From: Pelagophyceae sp. CCMP2097
Taxonomy: Eukaryota; Sar; Pelagophyceae
NCBI GenBank assembly: GCA_026770575.1
Contig: MU657176.1
Coordinates: forward strand, 230,408-294,407
DNA: 64,000 nt
Direction: 5' to 3'
Positions 33,258 through 43,420 of this stretch are shown here, piece by piece. How positions within the stretch are numbered: the stretch's first letter is position 1; every line of letters begins with the position of its first letter. Position numbers and translations under genes: made by a program. The notes under the pieces were generated by a model, which worked only from the letters and a program-made list of their open reading frames with translations, did no database searches and was not told where the DNA came from.

Positions 33258-33933
33258 ATGGCCTCCAAGCTGCCGCCCCTCGAACCGCGCGCGGGCTTCT
33301 TACCATGCACGGGCGAGTCGGACTGGGCGCATCTCGGCAGCGCGCTCATCCCGGTCATGCGAAGCGGCGCTCTAGTCTGGAAGCAGCCCGACGCAGTCCG
33401 GCGCTGCCCGCAAGCCCGCGTCATTTTCGGCAAACCTGGACCGCCTTGAAGGCGGCTGAGGCTGCCCCGCGAGCCGCTCCGCCTCCACCGCCGTTGTAGG
33501 CAAAGAGGTGGCGCACGCGTTCGTTCTCTCGCAGCTCGAGCTGCGCGACATCGACGTCGCCGCGCTCGGCGGCCGGCTGCGGCCCATGACGCCGTCGCAG
33601 GCGCCGGACTCAGTGCTTCGCGAGTGCAACATCAAGGAAGGATTCGGCCACTTTGACCACTGCCACGACGACCGCGACGGCGACGGCGGCGCAACCGCCG
33701 GCGCTGCCGACGGCCGCTCAATCGACGCGCTCGCCAAACACCAGCTCCACCTCGACGCGCGCCGGCCGCGCCTCTTGGAGATCGCGCCCATCGCCACCGC
33801 ACTGCCGCCCGTATCCGTCGCCGGCGAGCCGCAGCCGGCCTCGACGCGGAGACGCGCGTCGCGGCGCAATAGGAAGAGACGCAAGCCCGTCGCGTACCTC
33901 GTCGGCACCGGCTCGCGCGTCGTCTGCGTCTGA
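33258..33933 (+). CDS. hypothetical protein, two exons suspected
   Basis: I do not recognise this. A reading frame from ATG 33258 (MASKLPPLEPRAGFLPC, then SDWAHLGSALIPVM) appears to connect, through an intron ending TTGTAG at about 33499, to KEVAHAFVLSQLELRDIDVA then LGGRLRPMTPSQAPDSVLRE and GFGHFDHCHDDRDGDGG. The C-terminal third is basic and low complexity. The exon parts have gene-like codon choice (G/C third positions) whereas the surroundings are AT-richer. The donor could not be placed with phase agreement, so the structure is tentative. It may be the remains of a gene broken by the nearby repeats. Confidence 0.35.
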
Positions 33934-34168
33934 CCGGCGCACGCGGGCACGGCGCCGCCGCCGCGCGCCCGCGGTCCAACGACACCGCCGCAACGTGCCT
34001 ACGACGCACTCTTCACATAATTGTACACTCGCTCCCGACCGAGGTTTGACGGCCACACATCGTGGAAGCCGAGCACACCTTCGTGGAAGGCGCGCCGCAC
34101 TACTACTAGGATGATCCCTATAGGAATTCAAATCTCCGATTTTTCAGAAAGGTTCGGAGATTGCAGCC

Positions 34169-34513
34169 TTGCTTGCTTAAGATCCACCCTGGGTGGGGCT
34201 GGCCCAAGAGGGTATGCCCGTCTAAGCGGTGACAAAGTCAGGCACCCGAGCAAAAATGCCCGGATGACATGCCTGCGGAGGCCGTTCTCGCGACAGTGAT
34301 GCCGCGCGACCTCCTCGTGCGAGTATGGGCACCAAGCACTCTGGCTCTTTGGACGCGCCGCTGGGGAAGCCTTATGGGGGGCGATGCCGTCGAGAGTATA
34401 GTCGTGCGCAGCCGGAATGTGGATGTACCGCGTCGCAGCCCAGGCATGGCCTGGGTCCTTTCCTCCGAGAGAGCCTTGCGAGCGGCCTATGTTGGGTGAT
34501 CTTAAGCAAGCAA
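34169..34513. mobile_element. 345-bp non-autonomous element with 16-bp perfect terminal inverted repeats
   Basis: Ends are TTGCTTGCTTAAGATC (34169-34184) and its exact complement (34498-34513). The left end is copy 2 of the 29-bp dispersed repeat (34173-34201). No transposase-sized frame lies inside. TAGGAATTC motifs occur about 40 bases before the left end and 2 bases after the right end. No clear target-site duplication. Confidence 0.75.
34173..34201 (+). repeat. 29-bp dispersed repeat, copy 2
   Basis: Same 29-bp sequence as copies 1 and 3; it forms the left end of the 345-bp inverted-repeat element. Confidence 0.9.
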
Positions 34514-34600
34514 TGTAGGAATTCCTAATGGCATTTTGTAATAAAAATTCACAGGATGTCCAGTCCCGAGGGACCTTCTCCTGGCCTAGAATGACTCGGA

Positions 34601-35069
34601 AAGGCAATTTAAGAACAGACCAAGCGGAAAAAAAATCAGCGGTCGGACGGCGGCGACGATGGTGGTTTTTATGATGTCAGAGGGCGCGTATGGGTCCCCT
34701 CCAGCCACCTGCAAATCATGGGGTCCATTGAGGACCTCTGTGAGGACTTGACCACAGGCGAGACGAAGTCGGGTCTGTAGCTCTGAAAAAACCCTCGGCA
34801 ATATAAGAACCGGCCGCTTGAGGCGCCTCTGTGGCGTGTATACGTGCCAATATGCCAACCCAGCCTCTTAAATAGAAGCGCGGAGCGTTGGGTCGCGACA
34901 GAGGCGCCGAGAACGCTCTGAAAAACTAGTCTGTAGCTCTGAAAAGCCAGTCTGTAGCTCTGGAAAAAGCCAGTGCATGATCGCGCGCGGCGGCCCAAAA
35001 GCGCACGGACGCGTGCGTCGAAAATTTTCGCGAACGGTTCTTAAATTGCCATGGTTCTTAAATTGCCTT
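34601..35069. mobile_element. 469-bp element with 16-bp perfect terminal inverted repeats
   Basis: AAGGCAATTTAAGAAC at 34601-34616 and its exact complement at 35054-35069, with a further partial copy at 35037-35050. The interior holds short direct repeats of CTGTAGCTCTGAAAA (near 34775, 34930 and 34955). No coding capacity for a transposase. Copy 3 of the 29-bp repeat abuts its right end. Confidence 0.7.
34918..34975. repeat. short tandem repeats of about 21 bp
   Basis: Two adjacent units of the type AGTCTGTAGCTCTGAAAA(G)CC, with a third dispersed unit at about 34770. Confidence 0.75.
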
Positions 35070-35071
35070 GC

Positions 35072-35100
35072 TTGCTTAAGATCCACCCTGGGTGGGGCTG
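35072..35100 (+). repeat. 29-bp dispersed repeat, copy 3
   Basis: Identical over 29 bases to copies 1 and 2. It marks the left border of the AT-richer retroelement fragment. Confidence 0.9.
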
Positions 35101-35399
35101 CCTTTCATTCTAGTCAGATCAACCAACTTAGCACGAATTTGATAGGAATCCTAGGTTTTAAACAAGAATCGATAAATGAAAGTATCAACAAAATGAGGAG
35201 TATTATCATGCATGATGAAATCATCCTTAGCATGAATTGATAGAGATTCAAAAAGAGGAATTTTCTCGCTTATTTTGCTAAAACGTTCCTGACTAGGCAC
35301 AGCGTAGGCGGAACAATCTCCCAGAATATGATATACTGATTCTGTGCATCGCTGATGGTAACATCAAGGAGTATGGAATGGATTTAGCCCGAGTAAGAC

Positions 35400-36255
35400 G
35401 TGCGTCAGAATCGCTAGATTCTTTGAGGACGTGCGTGCCCTTTGCCCAATGCCTCGAAGCAAGTGAGACGAAGTTTAGTTTTCAAAATTCGACCTTCACG
35501 GAGATCCCGAAAAGTGTGTTGATTACGAATAAGGTACGGGGCCGTGCGGTATGAGGATGGCCACTTCATGAGAGTCTGAATTGTAATAGAGGTTGCTGAT
35601 TGAGTTAATAATTTGTTCATCTGTAGATGACATAAGGTGTCGTGGGCTTCAGATTTTGCAGTTACTGCACCGGGAACGTGTTCGCACCAGTCTAAATCGA
35701 TCGCCAGGGGTTCGAGGAAGGCAGTGACACTGTTCCGTATATATTTGGGATCGCTCTTCTGGGCACAGACTTCCGAACGTAACGCAGTATACATACGTTT
35801 GACCAAATTGGCGACAAGGAAGCCCTATGATGTGGGTTCTGAACTTAAGAGCGGAAACTTGGGCGCGGAAACTTTGGTCAATAAGTCCAAGTTCGTAGTG
35901 AAAGGCAGTTTTATTGGTTTTAATAGGCACACCCAAGAGCCTCCTATAAATAATGTCCATTTCCTGTTGGATTGATTCGCACTCAACACCGTTCTGCCAA
36001 ATTTCAGAATCTGACAATGCGAACGATACCACTACTAGTAAGGTTTGAGTGACTTGCTTTAAAATGTATATTGGGAGTCCAAAAGGATTGCGTCTTAACA
36101 TAGAGAGTTTCTTGCAGATATCTACACGAGCCCCCTCCCAATGGCCCTGAGTTTTGAATTAGGGGGTCTGTTTGGCGCCATATACTGAGGAATAGCCAAT
36201 TATCCAGATATCCATCATACAATTGTACGATGGAGTTTATCCGTCGAAAATGCAT
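35400..36255 (-). pseudogene. decayed non-LTR retrotransposon (reverse transcriptase C-terminal region)
   Basis: This AT-richer stretch carries no intact long frame. On the minus strand, overlapping frames read DGYLDNWLFLSIWR (near 36200), LPIYILKQVTQTLLVVVSF (near 36070), then RRLLGVPIKTNKTAFHYELG and LIDQSFRAQVSALKFRTHII (near 35950-35870). The pattern of a hydrophobic 'thumb' segment followed by R-x-x-L-G-x-P..T..A...E-L-G-L matches the region after the RT catalytic core in LINE-type elements. The catalytic [YF]-x-D-D box is not seen. At least one frame change separates the pieces, so it is a fossil. Base composition and codon use are unlike the flanking genes. Confidence 0.6.
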
Positions 36256-36502
36256 ATTCTTTACGTTCTGGATCTACTTGGTCAATGCGATCAGTTACCG
36301 CAAAGTACGAGAGGGATGTGTGATACATCCGATCAGAAACTCGTGTATCGACAATTACACGTTCTTCCAGTTCCAGGGTAAGTGAAGGCCTATCCTTGGC
36401 GGTCGGCGGCACGGCCCATTCTGCGATACGAGCCGCGGCTCGTGACTCACCTATAGGGCCCTCGTCGGACGTGCTCCGGGTGGACTCGGCGTCCTCTTTC
36501 AA

Positions 36503-37094
36503 GTTTTACTGAAATCTCCTTCACTCCGGGGGCCTCCTTGTCACTGCTCTTCCACGCCACGCTTCCCTCTCGCCTCGTTGACGGTGGGTCTCCGTCACGG
36601 CTCACTGCTTTCGAAAGCTCGCACGGACGTCAACGGACCATCGTCAACGGGCCGATTTTCTCTCTGATTTCCGGCCCGCCAGCCATCGAAGCCGAGGCAA
36701 GGGCGCGACAGGAGGTGGGCTCCGCGGCGTCTCGGGAACCCGGCGCCTCGGTGACCCGAGCGTCGGCGCTCTGGTGCAAGGCAATGTGGAAATTGCCGGT
36801 TCTGTCGAGAGGCATCCCTCGAGAGCGGGCCATTGGCTCGGAGAGCCCAGCCTCTGCCGGCTCCGTCGCGCGTTTCGGCCGGCGGCCAGCGGAGCCGGGG
36901 CCGGCTTCTGCGCGGACAGGCCGGCGCGGCGGCGTACGGGCCTCGGCGGCGGCGCGTGTCGGAGCGGCGCCGCGCGTCAGAGGCGGTGCCCGCGCGCGTC
37001 CGTCGGGCGGCCGCGGCCGCGCGCCTTTGCGCGGCTTTCAGCGGCGTTATTCCGGGCCGCACTCAAAGGCCGTCGCAATTGGCGGCGCCGTAGG
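36503..37094. other. upstream region of capping protein gene
   Basis: About 590 bases. Frames exist on both strands but read as GC-driven low-complexity Arg/Ala. No gene supported. Composition returns to high GC at about 36.8 kb. Confidence 0.5.
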
Positions 37095-38287
37095 ATGGCT
37101 GCGGCGCCGAAGGATGCCATCTCCGCGGCGCTGTCGATCATGCGGCGCATGCCGCCCAACAAAATCGAGCACAACCTCAGCGGTCTCATCAACCTCATCC
37201 CGCAGCACACCGACGAACTGCTGCAGCGCGTCGATCAGCCCCTCGAGGAGGTGCGAAACACGCCAAACACGCGGCCGCGCGCGGCCGGCTCGAAGCAACA
37301 AGGCGGCGACCTCCTGCCGCCCCTCTAGGCGACGGACGCGGAGACGGGCCGCAAGTACCTCCTCTGCGACTACAACCGCGACGGCGACTCGTACCGGTCG
37401 CCGTGGTCGAACAAGTGCGTCGAGGCGCCTCGCCGTCAGCTTTGCGCCGGCTTTGAGCGAGGCGCGCAGGTACGACCCGCCCATCGAGGACGGCTTCGTG
37501 CCTTCGGCGCAGCTGCGCGAGGTGGAGCTCGAGGCGCGCCGCGGCGTGGCGATGCCCTTTGCAAACGAAGACCTTTTGGGCCCCCCTCCAGACCGCTCCG
37601 CGCCCGCCCTCCCTCTCCGACGCTTTTTTGGTTTCAGGCGAACCAGCTCTTCGACGCGTACCGCGAGCTCTACTTTGAGGGCGGCACGTCGTCCGTATAC
37701 CTCTGGGATTTGGAGGGCGGCTTCGCCGGCTGCTTCTTGGTGAAGAAGGGTGTCTCCGGCCACAAGTACGTCTCCACGGGCGGCTGGGACTCGATCCACG
37801 TCGTCGAGGTGAGCGAGCAGGCGGCGGAGAAGCGGGCAACGTACAATGCCCGCGTCGATGCCGGAAGGCAAACGCGGACCGTGCCGGAGTGGACCCAGAG
37901 TCGCGGACGGGAGTGCCGCGCCTTTACGACGGCGCCGGCAGGTACAAGCTGACAACGACTGTCATGCTTTCCATGGACGTGCACAAGGCCGAGGTGGGCG
38001 ACTCGAACCTGTCCGGCTCTCTGACACGGACCGCGGAGAAGACGTGCGTCGTAGACGAGTCGCATCGGCACGTGGCCAACATCGGCTCGATGATCGAGGA
38101 CATGGAGACAGACGTGCGCACATACCTGGACTCGCTGTACATCCAAAAGACGCGCGAGGTTGTTTCCTCGATGCGCAAGCTCCACGCCGGCGGCGCCACG
38201 CCCGCGCAGGGCCAGCCCTTTACCATGAACCTCAACGCCGCAGTCCTCAAGCACGGCGCCAATCGCAAGGTCGACTCGGAGAGCTAG
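37095..38287 (+). CDS. CAPZB: F-actin-capping protein subunit beta
   Basis: Beta subunit of the CapZ heterodimer, which caps actin filament barbed ends. Join 37095..37250, 37329..37414, 37470..37533, 37638..37840, 37942..38287 gives 284 residues, matching the family's usual 270-280. Diagnostic blocks: [20 protein letters not shown] then [86 protein letters not shown] and [13 protein letters not shown]. The intron after residue E in the third exon fits best with a GC donor (37534, GCGCGC); using the GT at 37546 would insert four residues. The tentacle C-terminus ([20 protein letters not shown]) is present. A divergent actin gene lies in the same window. Confidence 0.95.
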
Positions 38288-38720
38288 AGCAGAAGCGGGG
38301 CGCGCAGAAGCGCGGACGAAAGCAAAGGCGACGAGGGCCAGGCAGGACCCGGGCGCCGGCCCGCGGACAAAGACGCGGGGTGTCCATCTCAAATTAAATC
38401 AGCCTTTACCGAAAGCCCCCCTTGCATCCGCTTGCATCCAGCGCATGCAGCCGGCAGCAGCAGCAGGCGGCAGGTTCGAAGATCGACACGGAGAAATACG
38501 GTACATGTATACACACATCGATTCCTAGGAATTCCTCCGTTCCATAATATATAAAAACTTGATGAGGAAAAATGAAAATAGCGAAAATTTGTCAGCGATT
38601 CACATCAAAAACTCGTTTTTGCAAAGATTTCTCACACAGCGCAAAGCGATCTTCGCAGCGTCCCGCCGCGGCGGCGCGTCTGCCGGCAGCCTCCGTGGTG
38701 CATCACCGAAGGAGCGTGTC
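38288..38720. other. intergenic region with an EcoRI-core palindrome site
   Basis: About 430 bases between two same-strand genes. Contains TAGGAATTCCT at 38526-38536 within an AT-rich patch that could be the promoter of the next gene. Confidence 0.45.
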
Positions 38721-39886
38721 ATGTCGTCCGTTGTCGCAGCGCTCTTTCCCAAAAGGTCGCAGCGCAAGGCGGCGGCGAGCGCCGACCAGCCGGCGGCGCA
38801 GCGCAAGGCGGCGGCGAGCGCCGACCAGCCGGCGGCGCAGGGCCGGCCCGGGCGGCCCTCCGGCGCGGCCCGCGGCGGCGACGCGGCGGACGCCGGCCGA
38901 GGCGCGGCGGGCGACGTTTCGGACTTTCGCGTCGTCTCGCGCACTGCCCTCGCCATCCGCTACACCGTCAAAGTCGTGCCCGGTGCGGCGCCGCGGCGCC
39001 AGAGCGCCCCAGAGACCGCGCGCCCCCGCGGCCCTCACCGAACCGCGCGCACCGAACGTTGCGCAGGCTTTGACAGCGGCGCGCTGCGGTTCGCCGCGTC
39101 TGAGGAGTCGGGCGAGGGCGTCGCCGTGGCGGCGTGCTCGGCGGCGGCGCGGCGCGCGGGCGTCGCAGAGGGCGACGTCCTCGCCTCGGCCGTCGGCGCG
39201 TCGCCGCTAACGCTCTGGCGCACGACGGGCGCCGACGCCGTGCCCGCGGCCGCGCGCGCCGTGTGGTGCCGCGGCGCGGCGCAGCTGCGCGTGCAGTGGG
39301 GTTTGCTGAGCCATCCGCCGGCGCAGCACGTCGACGGCCTTTTTGTCGCCATGCGCGTCGAGGACCAGCGCTTCGGGGGCCTCGAGGCCGGCGACGTCTT
39401 GATCGGGATCAATTTCAAACCCGCGCTGCCGGGCCTCGACGCCCAGGGCCTCCGCGAGTTCCTCACCCAAGAACTCGCCACCAAGCAAGACGACGGTGCG
39501 CCCCAACGCCCGCCTTCGATGCCTTCGATGCCTTGAAGACGCCTTTGGCACCAGGCGAGCTCGGGGCGACTTTCAACGTTTTGCGGCCGACGGACGCGCG
39601 GTTCCACGCCTGGCTCGGCCGGCAGTGCGATCTCCTCGCCGACGCAGAAGTCGAGGCGACGCGCGACGCCAAGCGCGCCGCGCGCCGCAAAGCGCGCAGG
39701 GACGCCGCCCTTGCCGAGGCGGCGGCGAACGCGTCGTGTTGGGCGCCCTCTGATTGGTTTTCCTGCGAGGCCGCCCCGGACCCGGCCCCCACCGACAAGC
39801 CGAAGAAGGCGCGGCGCCGCACACGCGCCGTCCTCGCCGCCGGAGACCAGCCGCCGCCGCCGCCGCGCGTCATGCTCGTCCCGTGA
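38721..39886 (+). CDS. PDZ-like domain protein of unknown role
   Basis: Join 38721..39495 and 39555..39886 gives 368 residues. The N-terminus has two identical 13-residue units, QRKAAASADQPAA, from an exact 39-bp DNA duplication. The middle resembles a degenerate pair of PDZ domains: GALRFAASEESGEGVAVAAC..AGVAEGDVLASAVG and DGLFVAMRVEDQRFGGLEAG then DVLIGINF. G-x-x-x-G-D-V-L is the usual beta-strand D signature. After the 59-base intron (GTGCGC..CACCAG) comes GELGATFNVLRPTDARFHAW, then a basic helix and a Pro-rich end. It could be a signalling scaffold. Start chosen at the first ATG after an AT-rich patch. Confidence 0.6.
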
Positions 39887-40604
39887 CGAAACAGCGCATC
39901 AAGGGCACCGCCGAGGACCGCGGCCCGCGAATACTAGTTCCACGCATCTAAGTTATGCGTGACGAGGCTCGCCGCAGTCCGACGCGGGGCCAAGGGCACA
40001 AGGGGATGATGCGCGCGTCGAAATCGACGCGGACAGTACTCTTCGCGGCCTGTGCCGAGAGAGGCCGCACGTCGAACGGGTGCCTGCCATCACAGCAGCG
40101 GTTCGTCGATCCGTCCAGGCCCTTCGACGTCCGCGCGCTCGGGCGCAGGCCCACGCCGCTCGCCTCAAACTCGACGACGGAAACGCTCTGTCGACGCGTG
40201 CGGGGCGGAGCACCGGCGGCCGCGCGCGCTGGCGACGCGGAGCGATTCGTCCCGCGCGCGCCAAGCTCTGCCGCCGCCGCGGCGCCCGCCGCCGCCCACA
40301 CGTGATATGAGACCTCGGAGGTCTCTATGCACTGGTGTTCCCAGCCCTGGAGCCGCGACGCGTCCCGCGCAGCGCCGCCCGAGGCCCAAGTTTACGCTAT
40401 CACGGAGAGTGGGCGCCGAAGGTAGCCGCAACTTTCCGGAATCTCTCACGCGGTTTTCGAGTTTGGGGGATTAGATTGTTCCTCGGAAGCATTTGTCCGT
40501 CCCGCGGCGGCGCAGCGAACGTTGGCGGCCGGCGCAGGCCGCGGCGAGCGACGGAAGAGGTGCTCGTACAGCCAGGCTCGCAGACGGCGGCTCGCCGCGG
40601 GGGC
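39887..40604. other. intergenic region with a short palindrome
   Basis: About 720 bases. No supported gene. GAGACCTCGGAGGTCTC at 40309-40325 is a perfect palindrome around a CGG loop, and the bases after it (TATGCACTGGTG) resemble the outer right arm of the intronic element at 25.3 kb. Confidence 0.5.
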
Positions 40605-43394
40605 ATGCCCGCGTGGCCGCACGTCTCGCTGGCGCGGCGCGCGGCGCGGCGCATGCGCTGCTTCGCCGGCCAGCGCAGTTCGGAGGCGGACTTTTGCGTG
40701 CAGAACCTGCCGCGCGACTGCACTTCGGACGACCTGCGCGCGTTCTTCGCGCCGTTTTGTGACGTCACGAACGTGCGCGTGCCGCTGTCGCGCGACACGG
40801 GCACGGCGCGCGGCTTTGGCTTCGTCTCCGTCGTCGCGAACGACGCCGACGCTCTGAGGCAGAAGATGCACAAGTCCGTGTTTCGAGGCTACCAGATTTC
40901 CGTCTCTGTCGCGACGAACGCGTACTCGCCTGCGGGCCCGACGGCCGACCCGGCGCGGTCCGAATCGGTGGCGCTCGACGGCACTACCGAGGCGGACTTT
41001 TGCGTGCATAATTTGCCAAAGGGCGCGTCGTCTGCGGACCTGCACGCCTTCTTCGAGCCGTTCGGCGACGTCGTATCCGTGCGCGTGCCGCTAGCGCGCG
41101 ACGAGCGGGCGCGCGGCTACGGCTTCGTCTCCGTCGTGTCGAAAGACGTCGAAGCTCTAAGGCAGAGGATGGATAAAGCGGTCTTCCGAGGGTTTGAGGT
41201 CTCGGTAAACTATTCCGCCGCCGCAAACACGTGGTCCCCAACGGGCGAGGCCGACCCGGTTCCCGAGCAGCTGAGCGCGCAGGCGCTGAACAAGCAGCTC
41301 GTCGCCTGCACTAAGCCGCGCGACATCCTCGACGTTGTGGAAGCGTCGGTGGATTTGAGCGCGGTGAACCTTTCTACTGCGCTGCATCGCCTTGGAACGC
41401 TGCGCAACACGCTGGTCCGGAGCACGAAGACGCGGGTGCACGAGCTGATCCATCGCGCGACAGCGAATATGAAAGTCGACGGATCGGCGTGGACGGCGCG
41501 CCAGCTGGCGAACGCCGCGTGGGGCATTTCCAAGGTCGGCGTCGCATCAGACGCCTTCTTCGCCGCAATCGCGAAAGAGGCGGTTGAAAAAATTGGGTCG
41601 TACAACTCGCACGACCTCGCCTCAACCGCGTGGGCCTTTTCCAATGCGGGCGTCGAGGCCCCAGCGCTCTTTGCCGCCATGGCGTCCGCGGTCCCCTTGC
41701 AGCTCCCGCAGGCCAACTCGCAGGACATGTCCAACACGGTCTGGGCCTTTGCGAACGCGGGCGCCTCGGCGCCGGCCATGTTCGACGCCGTCGGGGAAGA
41801 GGCGCCGCTGATCATCGAGACCTTTTCGGCGCAGCAAATCGCAAACACCGTCTGGGCCTTTGCTAAGGCGGGCGTCTCGGCGCCCCGGCTCTTTGCAGCC
41901 GCGGCGTTCAAGGGGACGAATATCGTCTCGCGCTTCTCGCCGCAGAACATGGCCAACACGACGTGGGCCTTTGCGACGGCGGGCATCGAAGCGCCCGAGC
42001 TCTTCGCCGCAATCGCCGCAGAGGCGCCCGGGAAGATGGACGCGTTTACGCCGCAGAACCTGTCGAACACGGCGTGGGCGTATGCGACGCTCGGGGTCGA
42101 CGCGCCGTGGCTCTTTCAGAAGATTGCCTCTGATGTGCCCCAAAAGATCGCGACGTTCAACCCGCAGGCTTTAGCAAACACGGCGTGGGCGTTTGCGACG
42201 GCGCGCGCCGACGCGCCGTTGTTGTTTGAAGCGGTCGCCGCCGAGGCGATGAAAAAGAAGCGCATCGCCTCGTTTAACGCGCAAAACCTCGCCAACATCG
42301 TCTGGGCCTACGCCACGGCGGGGATCGACGCGCCGCAGCTCTACGTCGCCGTCGCAGCCGAAGCGTCGAAGAAGATGGTTCGGTTTTCGGCCCAAGACAT
42401 GGCCATGACCGCGTGGGCGTTCGCGACGGCGGACGCCGAGGCTCCTAAACTATTTGCCGCCATTGCTTTAGAAGCGCCTCGGAAGATGTCCACCTTCACG
42501 GCGCAGAACCTGGCCAACACCGCGTGGGCGTTTTCGACGGTTGGCGCCGCGCAGCCGCAACTCTTTTCGGCCCTCGCCGCGGAAGCGGCCGGCAAGGTCG
42601 CCTCGTTCAAGGCACAAGAGCTCGCAAACACCGTCTGGGCCTTTGCGTCCGCAGGTGTCAAAGCGCCGGCGCTCTTTGAAGCTGTTGCGGCAGACGCCAC
42701 GACGAAGATTGAAAAGTTTAACGCACAAAACCTCGCAAACACCGCGTGGGCCTTTGCGTCCGCGGCCGCCTCGGACGCGGCTTTATTCAAAGCAGTCGCC
42801 GCGGAAGCATCGGCGAAGATGGACAAGTTCAAGCCGCAAGAGCTCGCAAACACCGTCTGGGCTTTTGCATCGGCGGGCTTTGAAGCGCCAGCGTTGTTCG
42901 ACGCCGTCGCCGCCGCGTCTCTGAAGAAGATCGCAAAGTGCAATTCGCAAGACCTCGCAAACACCGTCTGGGCCTTTGCATCGGCGGGAATCGAGGCGCC
43001 GCAGCTCTTCGACTTGGTCGCGGCAGAGACGGCGCAGAAGATTCGGACGTTCAACCCGCGGGCGCTGGCGAACATCGCGTGGGCGTATGCGACGGCAGGC
43101 GTCGCGGCGCCCGAGCTGTTTGCAGCCGTCGCCGCCGAGGCGACGAAGAAGGCGGCGCGGTTCAAAGCGCAAGACCTCGCGCGCATGGCGTGGGCGTATA
43201 CGACGGCGCGTCCGATTGCGGGCTCGACGGCGCTGTTCGACGCCGTCGCCGTGGCGCTCGAAGCGAAGATGCCCGAGTGCAGCCCCGAGGACTCGGCGCA
43301 GCTGCGCGACGTCTACGCGCGCCTCCGGCTCGAGGCGCCGGACCACGCGCTGACGGCGCTCCTGAGCCGCCACATCCTCGGCGCGGCGCCGTGA
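40605..43394 (+). CDS. two-RRM protein with sixteen 37-residue helical repeats
   Basis: Single exon, 929 residues, probably organellar (MPAWPHVSLARRAARRMRCF is Arg-rich without acids). RRM 1 near 27-105 has RNP2 FCVQNLP and RNP1 RGFGFVSV; RRM 2 near 128-205 has FCVHNLP and RGYGFVSV. From about residue 300 to 892 run sixteen repeats of 37 residues (two are 39) with consensus LANTAWAFATAGVEAPALFA then AVAAEA-x-K-(I/M)-x-x-F-x-A-Q-(N/D/E). This alpha-helical repeat resembles the OPR/RAP-type 'WA' repeats of algal organelle RNA-processing factors, which read RNA sequence. RRMs joined to such repeats imply specific RNA binding. No RAP nuclease domain follows. The frame could begin earlier (40335), but 40605 starts the presequence-like part. 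Confidence 0.85.
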   Translation: MPAWPHVSLARRAARRMRCFAGQRSSEADFCVQNLPRDCTSDDLRAFFAPFCDVTNVRVPLSRDTGTARGFGFVSVVANDADALRQKMHKSVFRGYQISVSVATNAYSPAGPTADPARSESVALDGTTEADFCVHNLPKGASSADLHAFFEPFGDVVSVRVPLARDERARGYGFVSVVSKDVEALRQRMDKAVFRGFEVSVNYSAAANTWSPTGEADPVPEQLSAQALNKQLVACTKPRDILDVVEASVDLSAVNLSTALHRLGTLRNTLVRSTKTRVHELIHRATANMKVDGSAWTARQLANAAWGISKVGVASDAFFAAIAKEAVEKIGSYNSHDLASTAWAFSNAGVEAPALFAAMASAVPLQLPQANSQDMSNTVWAFANAGASAPAMFDAVGEEAPLIIETFSAQQIANTVWAFAKAGVSAPRLFAAAAFKGTNIVSRFSPQNMANTTWAFATAGIEAPELFAAIAAEAPGKMDAFTPQNLSNTAWAYATLGVDAPWLFQKIASDVPQKIATFNPQALANTAWAFATARADAPLLFEAVAAEAMKKKRIASFNAQNLANIVWAYATAGIDAPQLYVAVAAEASKKMVRFSAQDMAMTAWAFATADAEAPKLFAAIALEAPRKMSTFTAQNLANTAWAFSTVGAAQPQLFSALAAEAAGKVASFKAQELANTVWAFASAGVKAPALFEAVAADATTKIEKFNAQNLANTAWAFASAAASDAALFKAVAAEASAKMDKFKPQELANTVWAFASAGFEAPALFDAVAAASLKKIAKCNSQDLANTVWAFASAGIEAPQLFDLVAAETAQKIRTFNPRALANIAWAYATAGVAAPELFAAVAAEATKKAARFKAQDLARMAWAYTTARPIAGSTALFDAVAVALEAKMPECSPEDSAQLRDVYARLRLEAPDHALTALLSRHILGAAP

Positions 43395-43420
43395 GAACCT
43401 TGGAGAGCCTTGGGGACCCG

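Noticed and set aside
36538..37743. 401-codon plus-strand frame upstream of and overlapping capping protein beta
   Set aside because: Overlaps four capping-protein exons in another frame and is Arg/Ser-rich shadow sequence.
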